From assembly GCA_000320545.1 (NCBI GenBank), contig ADNK01003043.1:1-56334 (forward strand): a stretch of DNA of 56,334 nt, given 5' to 3'. A program made the position numbers and the translations under genes. Position 1 is the stretch's first letter; each line of letters begins with the position of its first letter. This stretch comes from Bigelowiella natans CCMP2755. Its lineage: Eukaryota; Cercozoa; Chlorarachniophyceae. Under the pieces are notes generated by a model. That model saw nothing but the letters and a program-made list of their open reading frames with translations, ran no database searches and was not told the DNA's origin. This document shows positions 1 through 11,453 of this stretch, one piece after another.

Positions 1-348
1 GCCCCCCCCTCCCCTCCTCCTCCTCCTCCTCCTCCTCCTCCTCCTCCTCGTATTCGTCATTGTCGTTGTCATGGCCATTATCAGCCGCTGCTGCCATCAT
101 CTCAAAGTCGAGGCAACGCTCCATACACTCGTCTAATAGCAGTCAAAGCAGCAGCAACAACAACAACAACAGTAGCAGTAGCAGAACCCAGCCGCCGCCG
201 CCAACAACGACAACGACAATAACAACATGAAGTGAGGATATAACATCAACTCACCACTAGTGCGGGTTCAAATCGTGGGTGTTCTCTACCAACACGCCGC
301 TCGGCAGCATCGATCGTATCCTCCACAGCGCCGGATTCCTTTGGAGAC

Positions 349-385
<37 letters not shown>

Positions 386-801
386 CTCACACAGAGAGGC
401 GGTGGTAATGAAGAGGAGGAGGAGGGAAGGGAGGGGGTTGGGGGGGGGAGGATATTGTAACAAGAAGGAGCACTCTCTCTCTCTCTCTCACTCTCTCTCT
501 CTCTTACTGCGGTCGTTTATCACTGTTGAATCTACCTGCAAATCAGCGAGTTTCCGAGTCGCCGTCTCCAATTCATATTGCGCAACCTTAGGGTTAGAGA
601 AGGGGGGAGGGGAAGAGGAGCGAGGAGCGAGGAAGGAGGAGGAGGAGGAGGAGTGTATTGAACAACAAATGTTTGTAGTAGTAGTAGCAATAGTAGTCGT
701 TGTATCGGCGTGTTTCTTATTAGAATCTTCTTCTTCGTCTTCCTCTTCTTCTTCAGGTCTTTTATTGTTGAATAATAATTATGCAAATGCACGCACACAC
801 A

Positions 802-858
<57 letters not shown>

Positions 859-2013
859 ATCCATGCAAACACACTCTTTACATGCAAACATGCTCTCATC
901 GCATACGTCGCGCTTGAGCGCGCCATCCGCCCTCCTTCCTCCCCCGTCATTGTCCACGAAGTTCCCCCCCTCCTCGGCTGCAGCGCCTCCATAGGCGATG
1001 AGGCCGTTCCAGAATACCTGCAGCGAAGATGAAAGCAAGCCAAGGGAAGATTACGGTGCCAATATCGTAGACGTAATAGCGACGAGACGCGGGCAGAGAC
1101 GCGAGCAGAGACGACGACTGCAGCATCGCTCGCCCACCTTCGAAAGACGTCCGTACGTGTGCATCTTCTCGGCGTCACTTGGGCTAAAAAGTGTGAAGCG
1201 CTTCCTCCCTCTGATGTGATGATTGTGACGACGACGGTGACGATGATGACGATGATGGCGATGATGACGATGATAGTAGCAGCATTAAGGGCACAGGGAG
1301 GGAGGGAAAAGCACGTAGGATAATACCGAATTAGTATGTAGAGGTTGTCATGGAAGTCGTGGTGTAGGCCGGAGGAGGCTCCTATGAAGAATAAATGGCG
1401 ATTATGATGGGTGATAGTAAGCAACGAAGCAAAGTAAACACCCCCCTCCCCTTCCCCTCCCCGAACGAACGAGCGTTCTCTCTCTCTATTGCTGCTAAGT
1501 ACTCTATTTTCCCGCCTTCAAGTCTTATCATAGCCGAGAATGAGAAGAGGTATCATTGATATCCTCATCGTGAAAATGTAATTTACGATCTATACCTCAA
1601 GTTTTTTTTATGGAAAAATAATTCATTTTTACACTTTTTCTTCTCCCCCTCCCCCTCCTCCTCCTCCTCTTCCTTCTTCTAGTAAGCAGCTCGACGTATA
1701 TTCGCTCAAAACCACCTTTTGCCGAGCAGCCCATCCATAGGTTGACTCTATGTGGGAGCAAATTGCCCAAGATCGAAGGCCGCGAGGGAATGTCGCCTTT
1801 GCAAAGGAGCAGAGAGGTGTGTAGTATTCAGTGTAAAGAATGAGCCAAAGTCAGAAAGTCCCCCCCCCCTCCTACTAGCGTCATTTCATTCCGCGCTGCT
1901 TCTATTCGCAGTAGAAGCTGCATAGATCATGGCACGACTACCTTTAAACATACATGCTGGTGGCGCTACAATCGGGCCGTCCTCCTGTGTAATGTCACGG
2001 TGAATGAGTGCCA

Positions 2014-2048
<35 letters not shown>

Positions 2049-3225
2049 GCACACATACTTACACACGCGCGCGCGCGCGCACATACAAATAACCAAGAAT
2101 TCTTTCTCAAGATTCTCAGCAAAGTCCAACCTCTCCTTGGGTCGTCAGATATAAGCCGGTGCTCCCTTCTGATATTGTCTCGATGAAGTTTTTGAACTTC
2201 ATTGCTCTCTTCGGGAGGCCTGGTTATGCATTATTCGCTCAAACAACGTTCGCATCGACACTGCGTCTACTAACGCCAAACCTGTGCCAAAGTTCCCGTC
2301 TCTGTCTTTGATTTCGACCTAATGAAGGAGATTAACATTGGTTACAACGTCTAAGCGCATAGAATCGCTTGCTCTTGCCGCCACAAAATCCAAATGTGCT
2401 TCTTCGCAGGCACGGAGGTCAGGGACGGCAATACCTCCAGATCACAGCTTCCAGCCCGGCGTTTCAGATAATCCAGGCCTGAAAGCATATAGAATGATCG
2501 TTAAGGGGATGTTAACTGGTAGGGAAGTGAGCTTCGCTGCCAAGCATTGACGCATTATTCATCTTTTAATTCCTCTCCCCTCTCTCCCCCCCCCATCTCT
2601 ATTTCATATTCAATTCCAACCTTCTGGCCCTTTCCACTTGTTTAGATTGAATTGCTTACAGTCTGTGCGACAATAAAAATCGAATCACACAGTAGCTATG
2701 GTGAGGATGGAGGGAGGCCAAAAGCAGCGAATGACGGGCGAAACGCCTCAACACGGGGAAAGGCGCAGCGTCAATATATTCGTTTCATCTACCCTCACCT
2801 GGGGTGCTTTTGAAAATGGCCGGCCGTCTCTTCGCTACATACTCGTCGAAAAATTGCCTGGCGGTAATATTATTCGGATCCAGCCGAGGTATCGTCTCCC
2901 CCCTCTCGTGAACCACGTGACCTACATGGAGGGGGAGGAGGATAATTTACTTAAGCGTGTATAAGCCATTCGGGCAATGTACGTGCAAGGGCACATTGTT
3001 GCGAAGGCGTTGAGGTGCTTCTTGTCGTTGTTACATGTGAAAAGTCACAACGTAGCATAGAATGCCATCATAACCTTGGTACTCGTTAATCTTTGAGTTC
3101 TTTTGGGGCCTGCGCTTCTTTGCCTTTGGTCGTCGCAATGGATTAAGAGGTGTGTAAGAAAGAGCCTGTTGCCTACGACCGCCTTCCTGATTCCGTCGCC
3201 GCTTTCTTTTCCGCTTTTTCCCCAT
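1..3225 (-). CDS. JmjC-domain (cupin) protein, 3' end beyond the window
   Basis: Thirteen exons close in phase: 3225-3075, 2921-2799, 2478-2435, 2318-2282, 2219-2131, 1984-1942, 1796-1716, 1381-1327, 1210-1138, 1017-907, 586-536, 338-290, 132-1, about 346 residues. The N-terminus MGKKRKRKRRR is a likely nuclear localisation signal. It is followed by PRLDPNNITARQFFDEYV, FIETISEGSTGLYLTTQGE, EDGPIVAPP, NLWMGCSAKG, then SSGLHHDFHDNLYILIRGRK and RFTLFSPSDAEKMHTYGRL, an order typical of small JmjC oxygenases. HHD in that core is the expected HxD iron pair; I did not identify the distal histidine. JmjC proteins are Fe(II)/2-oxoglutarate hydroxylases or demethylases; the substrate here is unknown. 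The C-terminal part turns acidic, with a long Glu run encoded by the GAG repeat at the window edge. A short exon between 2798 and 2479 may be missed, because the family usually has a Trp-containing segment there. Confidence 0.82.
347..860. repeat. Microsatellite cluster in JmjC introns
   Basis: A (TA)n run lies at about 350-383, CT runs at 473-504, (CA)n at 796-820 and (GA)n at 820-853. All lie inside introns of the JmjC gene. They create long spurious reading frames on both strands that should not be annotated. Confidence 0.9.
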
Positions 3226-4196
3226 CGTTGCTGCTGAAACATCATAGTGAAAATATTGGTGTGAAGAGCATGCTCGGCGGTTGAAATGAAGGAAATAGGA
3301 CTCCACAGCTGTAAAGGGCCACTAGACCCCTTGCAGCTGTGCAGCTTCACATCAAATTCCTCGAAGGTTGCATGCTTGTAAACGACAACAAACATTTCTC
3401 TTTTTAATTTGCAGGGTGTGGGGCGGCGAACCAGATTATCCAGATTTCGCACCACTGAGGAGACTCCCAAATGGGAAATAATTTAATCGGAATATAATTA
3501 AAAACTGTCTTCCTCTCTGTTCGATGATAGTTGGGGAAACTGGAACGAAATTATGCGAAATCATTTTTTCTTGTTCGAAGTATCTCGCGATAATTCCAGT
3601 CTAGGTGCCCCCATTTATACAGCCGCGAAATCCAAAAAGCATTTTATTATTTGTTGGCAACATTTCGAAGGAAATAGATGTTCCATGTGCGAAGTCCAAT
3701 GATTGCTAATTTTTCGCACGCGACAACAATCAGGCGCAGTCGTCCGTTTTCTTTGTCCAGATAAAATTGAAAAAAGGGGGAAATGGTTTCTGAGCTTCAC
3801 TTCCAAGCGACAAGAAATTGTGGATGTCTTTATACAGAAATGCCATAAATTTTTCATTAATCATCGTTTCGGCTCCGATACCCTTCGTTGGGAACCACTA
3901 TCCTTGCCTCGCTCACGATAAGGTATGGACATGGCATGGAGGTTCCTTTTCAATGCATAATTCGAGGATGCAGTTCGCCAGCACGAATTGAATTTGTTGC
4001 AACATGGGTTTGGTTATGTGTCCCCCTGTAGGAGGTCTCCTTTCAACTACCTCATCTCATTTCAATGTCCTAAGTTCTTCCATCTACTACCTTTTCAACT
4101 GCTGTGCGTCTCCCGTAATATATTTGGAAAAAAATAGGATTGATGAGGAAGGAAAAGAGGTTCTAGGACAAATCACAATCGGAGAGGGTAATCGTT
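3226..4196. other. Divergent intergenic region, JmjC / unknown gene
   Basis: This 971 bp lies between two divergent start codons. I see no convincing exon. A GCGACAACA word at 3720-3728, reading TGTTGTCGC towards the JmjC gene, resembles the proposed promoter word found upstream of other genes here. The rest is unremarkable AT-balanced sequence. Confidence 0.5.
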
Positions 4197-6047
4197 ATGT
4201 CCCATCGTGAGAGTCGCCGAAGTCGTTCTGGCGTGAGGCGGCAGGGCAGGAGCTCCCCTCGAAGCCTTGTCCGAAGAATGAGGACCCAACCTATGCCGAC
4301 TTGGAACGGCAATCGTATCTACCAGCTCCTTGGAGCCTACTTTCATGACCCTGAGAGCCTAGTAAACGTCGTCAAAAACTTCACGAAGGAGGAGATCCTC
4401 AACCTACACGCGGCAGCTCGAGTGACGGAAAGGGCAGCGGTCCCATATTATAGAGTGTGCTCCCAATTGCTCCCATCCATATCCTGGGCTCGTCGCCTGC
4501 ATATATACCACGTGGTGGACTCGATCTCTTGGGAACCGCTGGAGTCGTTTTCGGGCGGCTGCGGGCTGCACTACCGCCACCGCTGCATCTTTGGGGCAGG
4601 ATATGAGAGCGGTCATGGGAACTTGCAGTATTATGGGCGCGACATCTTGACGACAATGCAGGACGAGAGAACGTGCTCCATTGAGATCGATCTATTCACG
4701 CAAAGTCCTCATTTTCGTGGGCTATCATCCATCCAACACCTGGACATCGATGAGGTAAGGGAGGTGATGCACGTCAAGACTTTCGTCCGAATAGGCGATG
4801 TCATCGTGTCCGATACCGCCCTCGTCGTGGGCGGGGGCATTGGCCTTGAGGATATGGCTGTGGATGAAAGGTGCTGACCTTGATAATAGTGGAAGGTGGT
4901 GAGCGAGAGAGGGGGGGCGGAAGATTCACACTTATGCTTGCTGCCCACTTGACGCATGAAATATCTCCAATATTACAACAGGGATTTGGCAACTATCGCC
5001 CGTGCCCTTGGCCTTGAACCGACCCCATTATTCGCCCAAGAATTCAGTCGCGTAATATACTGCATGGCCATGAGCATGGTAGGGAGAAAATGGGGTGTCA
5101 CTGCCCATGATGCATTTTCCCGCTTAATCTTCGTTGAGCGCGACCACTTCCTCAACTCTGACGCTAGTAGCAGCAACGATGATGGGGCCTATAGTTCCGA
5201 CAATCATACGCATGCAGATAAGGTGGTGGCAGCATATGGCCAGTCCATCTCACACGAGAACGAGCAACACCACCATCAGCATCAGCATCATCATCATCAT
5301 CATCATCACATGTTTGATGAGGGAGGGAGCATGGCAGAGGCGGAAGGCTACGGTAGCGACGAGTCGTCTGATACAGAATGCTGCGGTAAGATGTTTGATT
5401 GAGCGGAAATGAGAGCGAAGGATTTCTTTTGTCTAACGATTTTCGTAAAAACGATTGGGTGCTGCTTATAACTCCCTCTGGCAAAAGTAGAAGTAGTAGT
5501 AGTATTAGTAGTTGTTGTTGTTGTTGCGGCATTAAACGTACGCTCACAAACTCTTCCTGCTTGCTTCCTACACGGACAGAGGCCAAGCGTTTCGCGGTCG
5601 AATTTGCGTCTCGGAACTCGCAGTTGGCGGAAATCATCTTCCAATACGTCAATGTAAGTGGTGCCACCAGCAGTAGAACAATCGACCCTGTCCCCTCAGA
5701 ATCCCTTCTTCTCCGCCCCGTTTTGCACGTACAACGTAGGACCCCGCGGACGTGTGGCGCTCTTTGCGTTTCCACCTCGGCAGCTCTGGCGTGAGGGAGT
5801 TCCGAGAGGGAGTGGACACGTTGGCTCTCGCCGTTGACTTCTACGACGCCACTCGCCGCGAGTGCAAGCTGGCAGCCATTCCGTGGATCGATGGCGTTGC
5901 GGTGTCGCAGGTAGTCGCTCAGCGCGCCATCATGATAAATAGATGAGATGCATTCCGAGCCGTATCAAAGAAGAATCGTCACGATCAATGAGAAATGGCG
6001 GTGGGTGGGGTGGTGATAGCGACCGGCTGATACTGCTTTTGGAACAC

Positions 6048-6091
<44 letters not shown>

Positions 6092-7220
6092 ACAACCCAT
6101 CATAAACTCAAAACTTCATTCGGAAATCGAGATCGCGAACATCATCCATTCTTATCAGGTGAGCGCGTACGTCGACAGCGAGATTAAGGGCTCTCACGAG
6201 TGCGGATTTCGATGCGACTTCACGTTGGGGGGCGGGGCGTTGGGGGGGCTGGAAGGGTCACTCCGGCAGAGGTTATTCAAGTGTGCGTTAGTTGTCGAAG
6301 GCTCCTTTTCCGGGCCCTCCACGCAGACAAAGAATAAGAAGAAGAGCCTTCACTACGGCCATAGCAGCAGCGGCAATATGTCGAGGAGAAATAAGAAATG
6401 GGCGGGCAGCTCGGAAGAAAAGCTGCGCGGCCGTGACGGGGAGTCTGGCGGCTGCAGTAGCGCAAACCGCCACCACCGTCGCTCCTTCCCCTCCTCCTAC
6501 TCCTTTTCATCGTCATCGTCATCCTCTTCCTCCTCCTCCGCGAACCCCGACAACAGCGGTCAGTACCAGATGCAGCTGTACGTCGACGGGGTGCCCATGA
6601 ACAGGCCTGTCGACGGCTACGGCCGCATTAACGCAGGGGCTGTCTCGGCTTTGGTGGCGCAGAACCGATCTTTCCTCTCCCGAGTGATGGCCACGGAGCT
6701 AGGCGATTCATCCTCCTCCTCCTCCTCCTCCTCCTCCTCCTCTCACACTAGCGGAGAGGACTTCGCATTCGAACTCTCCTCTGTCCTGTGGGAGCTCCTG
6801 AAGCATTGTCACACGGAAGATAGCATCGGCGGCGGTGGTGGTGGTGGTGGTGCCTCCGCCACTTGTGATAGTGCTGCTGTAGGGACAGTGCTGTGTCGCA
6901 AGAATAACGCAGCAACTCGCTTCCGCAGGGTCGCGCTGATTCCCAACTATTCCTCGTCCGCCTCAAATCCGTTCTATTCGAGGAGGAGTACTGCCATTCT
7001 TGGGGGTAAAAACGCATGGCGTGAGGGAGAAGAAGCCACAAACTGTAGCAGCAATGGCATTTTCTACGACGACGGAAGAGGAGACTACTTGGAAATTATT
7101 AGGGGAGAGAAGAAGAGGTCATCCTCGGCTACTAGTAGGTCTTTAGAGGGATTAGATGCGGGGCCGCAACAGACAACTTGGAAGCCCCGCAGATTACGAA
7201 CCTATTCGCATAAGAGCTAA
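4197..7220 (+). CDS. Unrecognised 794-residue protein with Ser, His and Gly runs
   Basis: Five exons close in phase: 4197-4870, 4982-5385, 5580-5653, 5740-5910, 6159-7220. I do not recognise the family. The start at 4197 gives a basic Arg/Ser-rich N-terminus (MSHRESRRSRSG). A probable globular part spans roughly residues 35-290, with IYQLLGAYFHDPESLV early and LATIARALGLEPTPLFAQEF after the first intron. A His-rich run (nine His) follows, then a further ordered stretch around SQLAEIIFQYVNDPADVWRS and TLALAVDFYDATRREC. The last exon is low complexity, with Ser runs of about twelve from TCC repeats and a Gly run of eight. Such runs are typical of replication slippage in this repeat-rich genome. 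Intron 5 carries a (GA)n tract at 6055-6088. An upstream non-coding or coding exon cannot be excluded. Confidence 0.6.
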
Positions 7221-7997
7221 AATAAGGTGGCACCTATGCGAGTGCGTGAGTAACATATCCCAGCATCGCAGCTTAGAGTAGCGCATACAAGTAATTTTTA
7301 ATAGTGCTGTCCAATGGTAGCCTGTTGCTTTTACCATGAACGGAAAATATCACTGGCGAGTCCTTGTAAAATTATTTTTGTTATAAAATTACTGATCTCT
7401 AGATCTGCTACTAGGTAGCTAGCTCTAGAGCTAGCTAGATTTCTTAAGATTTACGACATCGCATGAAAAGTAAGATGTGTAATCTCGAGAAATACTCCAT
7501 GCCCCACTCGCGCAGTAGGCGTACGTAAAAGTGCTAGAGTGGTCGCACATCTAGATGCATAATAAGATCTGCACCGTCAATTACCACGTCACGCACATAT
7601 CATAAAGCAAACATGTCAGTTGTACAACAACACAAACATCAATAGCTATATAGCGCGCGCAGATACGTACATACATGCGCGTATGGCTGTGACAGTCACA
7701 TGTGCTGTATATGGACTATAAGTCCCTATATATAGCTGGCATGCATCACGCTCTAGCGCTACAATACCATTAGACATCGTGAACTTTACAACACATGCAC
7801 GCGACAGTTTGCAAATGACGTACGTACGTGTTGAAATATAACAAAGCCTATTATATGATAAAATGTGCAATGTGCTAAAGCTTGCAATAACTAGATTCTC
7901 ATACTGAAGTCGTGACCCAGTATCTAAGGGGGAGTAACAAGACGTCGGTTTATTTTGAATAAATGTTAGCTTCCTTCAGGTGATGTCACAATGACCA
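7221..7997. other. Convergent intergenic region
   Basis: This 777 bp separates the 3' ends of two convergent genes. It is AT-rich and rich in CTAG, GCGC and CATG words. It contains a perfect 22-nt palindrome (7416-7437). No exon was seen. Confidence 0.6.
7416..7437. repeat. Perfect 22-nt palindrome
   Basis: TAGCTAGCTCTAGAGCTAGC followed by TA equals its own reverse complement over 22 nt. It sits between two convergent 3' ends, so it could form a hairpin in either transcript or be the remnant of a mobile element end. No other support. Confidence 0.7.
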
Positions 7998-9013
7998 CTA
8001 CTTCTTCTTGCTGGCATGTTCTGCCTCGATTTTTAGCCATTTTTTGACAGCATCCAATTCTCCGACCTTTTCATAGATTGCCTGATGAATATAGTGGCAA
8101 GTGGTTGAGTTAGTATGGCAGGACAATGTTATGTCTCTGGCAATTCTTCTCGCTAAGACATGGCAAACATGATTATATGTTACCAGCATTGTTGGGTATT
8201 TATCGATGAAATCTTTAGGAACTCCATCAAGAAATCCAGATTTTAATGATTTGACAGTTACGAAAATTCGAATATCAGCAATGGAAAGTGCTTTCCCAGC
8301 CGCATACCTTCAAAATATTATTCCAATGAGTGCAGGAAAGCGTTTCCTTATTATAGACTTACCCCGTTTCCTTAAAGTTCTGCTTTAGAAATTCCTCCAT
8401 TTTGGCGAACTTCGCTGGCCAAATCTGATCGGAAATTTTTCATATTCAATTCTCGTAGGCATATTCTCGTTGACAGGCATAATCTATTGTTGTGTTACAT
8501 TCTCAACGATGTTCTTGCGCATTTCAAGTTTCTCTTTCTCCCCTTTCTTTTCTCCTTTGAAGGGGGGGAGTCCGTAACGTTCGGGGCCGCTATATTATAA
8601 ACAAAGTCGAAAGGTTTTAAGATGCTGTCGCCGTAACCGTGAAGAAAGTTACGTACAATGAAACGATAATAGGGGTCATCAGGTCCTCCATGGTATGGAT
8701 AATTATTTCGCAGTCTGAAAAGAGATCAACATCAATTCTTTCAACTCACCATCGAAAGTATCGAATTCAAACCCATTTGCTCGCTTTCATCCTTGGGGAA
8801 AAGGCCTGCTTTTTTGCCGATGTACTTTAGTATCGGCATGGACTGAGCATAGGTTTTCCCGGCATCTTTCAAAATTGGGACTTGTCCGAAGGGTAGGGAA
8901 GGCTTCAGCTTAGGGAAATCTTTGAACTCAATACGGGTGTCCTTGAACTGAAGCTCACCAATGGCAGCAGCCAAGCGCAAATCCTAAATTTTGCACGCAG
9001 TGTTTTCAACAAC

Positions 9014-9069
<56 letters not shown>

Positions 9070-9108
9070 CAGTGCGCGGCCTTCGATGTTGAAATAGACA
9101 ATCTCCAT
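7998..9108 (-). CDS. Glutathione S-transferase, sigma-like
   Basis: Seven exons: 9108-9070, 8983-8750, 8685-8657, 8589-8499, 8424-8363, 8307-8184, 8081-7998, giving about 220 residues, the normal GST length. The protein begins MEIVYFNIEGRA, the first beta strand with the catalytic Tyr position of sigma and related classes. It continues with FGQVPILKDAGKTYAQSMPI, the cis-Pro and Gln-Ser glutathione-binding motif, and ILKYIGKKAGLFP. The all-helical C-terminal half includes YAAGKALSIADIRIFVTVKS, whose Ala-Asp is the conserved N-capping motif, and ends EAEHASKKK. The reaction is glutathione conjugation or isomerisation in the cytosol. One junction is uncertain: after GLNSILSM the canonical GT-AG intron (8749-8686) drops two residues expected from the family, and ATGG occurs at both edges. 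Intron 1 consists mostly of a (CT)n tract on the coding strand. Confidence 0.85.
9015..9063. repeat. (GA)n microsatellite in GST intron 1
   Basis: About 23 GA units fill most of the 86-nt first intron of the GST gene (8984-9069). On the coding strand it reads CT and merges with the polypyrimidine region. Confidence 0.95.
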
Positions 9109-9226
9109 GGTGTTCTTGGCTGGATGTGACGCAGTTTGAAATCTGACCTCTCGGCTCGGAAGGAGGGTGCTTGCTTTGCAACTGGCCGCGGAGATCTCAC
9201 AACAAACCCACCCGTCACTTTCCAAC

Positions 9227-9449
9227 TGCGACAACCAATATTTTCAGTCTCAGGAGGCTGACCGAGGGTGTTTTCTCAAAGTTTGGAGCGGAACCCAAAG
9301 TCGATTTGATACTAAACAAAGAGAGGCAGCAGGTCTTCCCCTCGGCAAGCAGAAAGCGTGGTATTTTCGGGGCCAAAAAATGATGAACAGGGCACGTCAG
9401 GACTACGACATATGTCAGTGGCTGACGTACCGAAATGATTCTTGTCGCA
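9227..9449. promoter_or_regulatory. Candidate bidirectional promoter with two TTGTCGCA words
   Basis: The 421-bp gap between the divergent GST and NmrA-like starts holds TGCGACAA at 9227-9234 and TTGTCGCA at 9442-9449. Each reads TTGTCGCAG towards its own gene, 119 and 81 bp from the start codon. The same word recurs in other 5' gaps of this window. The role is inferred. Confidence 0.4.
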
Positions 9450-9529
9450 GGACAAATACCACATGCGTTTTCGCAGATTGGAGCACACAGAGAAAAGTGC
9501 GGAGTTAGTTTGCGGGAGCCCAAATCACA

Positions 9530-10007
9530 ATGTCTTCTGAGGGGAAACTCACCGTGCTCGTCGCATCAGCGACCGCGAATGCAGGGTCAAAGGCTGTCAT
9601 CGCATTGTCGAAGAAAGGTTTGCCCCCGTCGATTGTGTTGCAGCATCACCGCGCGTGTCATCAAAAAATTTTCCGTCGCATGCAGGTGACATCTCCGTCC
9701 GTGCTAGCGTGCTGTGCTAGCTGTAGCCCGCAATGTCGAGAAGGCGAAGAAGATGCTCGGCGATCTTCCGATTGTGACAATTGTGAAAGGCGATTTCGAA
9801 GACGAGAAGTCGTTGGACGCAGCCCTCGCAGGCGTCAACCGTGCTATGTTGGTTTCTGGCGTTGGCAAGCACGAACAACACGATGTTGAGTGCGACTTTC
9901 TCCTCAAATGCAATCCAAAACTTGCCTTTACGCAGCATCGTTACAGCACGCACCATCTTTGCTACGTTCACATCACGAAGCAGCTACTACCTCATCTTTG
10001 TCCTTAG
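9530..10007 (+). pseudogene. NmrA-like NAD(P)-binding oxidoreductase, broken or incompletely resolved
   Basis: Exon 1 (9530-9617) encodes MSSEGKLTVLVASATANAGS, a Rossmann first strand, and splices in phase to 9686. After DISV the frame is lost over about 17-20 nt (near 9700-9720, a tandem GTGCTAGC stutter), then resumes as AVARNVEKAKKMLGDLPIV, then GDFEDEKSLDAALAGVNRAM and LVSGVGKHEQHDVECDFLL. This is the usual order of the NmrA/atypical SDR family, but the protein ends at about 10007 far short of the family's roughly 280-300 residues. Either a 20-nt GT...AG mini-intron (9701-9720) exists, or the gene is decayed and truncated. I favour decay, because the C-terminal half is also missing. Confidence 0.5.
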
Positions 10008-10628
10008 CCTTGTAATGGAAATATTCCATGCGCCATGAACACAGCGCTCAGCGCAATCTAGCAATGAACGTGCTGCACAGCAAAAGCACAGAGCAGTCTG
10101 CAGTGTTCGGGCGAAATGCGAGCTGCGAGTGCACAACACTATCGACGCACAGCGCAACACTATTCAAAATTTGTAAAATTTCAAAATGCGTATCGGTGTG
10201 AATATTAATCGAATACTAGTACAATACGTATCACAGAGACTCTTAATCAAATAATTACTGCTCGGACTGTGCCTTCTCTTCTGATGATTAATGACTATAT
10301 TGCTTGGGAACGAACGCGTGCTTGCTGCGCGATTACACGCAGCAGATTGATGAGTTAACACCCCGCTAGTCAACGGGGGCCTCTGAGGCGTTTCGTACGT
10401 GTTTCCCCGGTTTCGTCTGATACAAGATGAGCACATCCTCAAAAAAACGATAATATACATGGGGACGATCTAGACGATGACGACAAAGATGTAATTGAGC
10501 ACGGCAGTGAAAGCAATGATGGTGAAGGTGATGACTTCGTCTGATGGGGATACAGGATTTTATCGGATATATCTATCATCGTAGGTGCGGGAGTAAATGT
10601 GTTTTGAACATCACGACATGAAAAAATA
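10008..10628. other. Intergenic region
   Basis: This 621 bp lies between the truncated NmrA-like gene and the 3' end of the PH-SAM gene. I see no exon of either and no repeat of note. Confidence 0.5.
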
Positions 10629-11406
10629 TCAGCACCCTTGGATGAATATCATCACCTTCTTCTTTCCACCATTCTTCTCGGCAGCTTCGTCTTCGTCCTT
10701 TATCCTTGTAATTGCCTTCAGAAGCTTCACAATCTGTCCGTACTTCAGCCCCATCGCCTTGAAATCTGATCGTTCTAGTTCGAAGAGATCCTCCTCATCA
10801 AGGTCCTCCTCGCCCAGGATCCTGAGCGTTTTGGCGTCGATTTTGAACTTCTCCACCATCGAAGCCAACCGAGGTAGTTTTGCTTCGTTGTGGGGGAGGA
10901 GGGGGGGGAAAGGGGGGAGACGGGAGAGCGATAAATAACATTGCCGCTTTCGTTCGATTTCATCACTGCTTTGGTACGATCATGATTATCATTATAAGGC
11001 GTGTGCTTCCTATCTACCATGCCGAGTTTCATATACCGGACGGATCCGCGGCCTTTGCGCGTGGTGGTGGAGGGCCAGGATAGGGGCCAGGTGGCGGCCT
11101 TGGCTTGACGTTGCTCTCGCCGCTACTGCTGAGTAGATCATGTGCAGGGGTCGGCTGTCGTCGTAGAACGACATTTGGCTGCTGCTGTGTGACATATCAT
11201 AAATCACACTCTTCGTATATCCATTGCTAATCTGCACTAATGTACACGTGCACGCAGAAGCAACGCAGCTATCGTCCAGGGGTGGGGGGAGAAAGCATAG
11301 GAAGTTTAATGGGACGTTTTGAAGGCGATGCAGGGAATAGATGGGAAAAATCACGAAATGAAACTGGCAATGGCACAACTGTGCGTGAATATATGTATAT
11401 GCTCTG

Positions 11407-11453
<47 letters not shown>

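Noticed and set aside
279-1424. Long overlapping open frames rich in Leu/Ser, Cys/Val or Arg/Glu
   Set aside because: They are translations of microsatellites within JmjC introns; the real exons are in other frames.
5164-5775. 203-codon minus-strand frame with Gln, Leu and Asp runs
   Set aside because: Antisense shadow of the exons and introns of the 4197-7220 gene.
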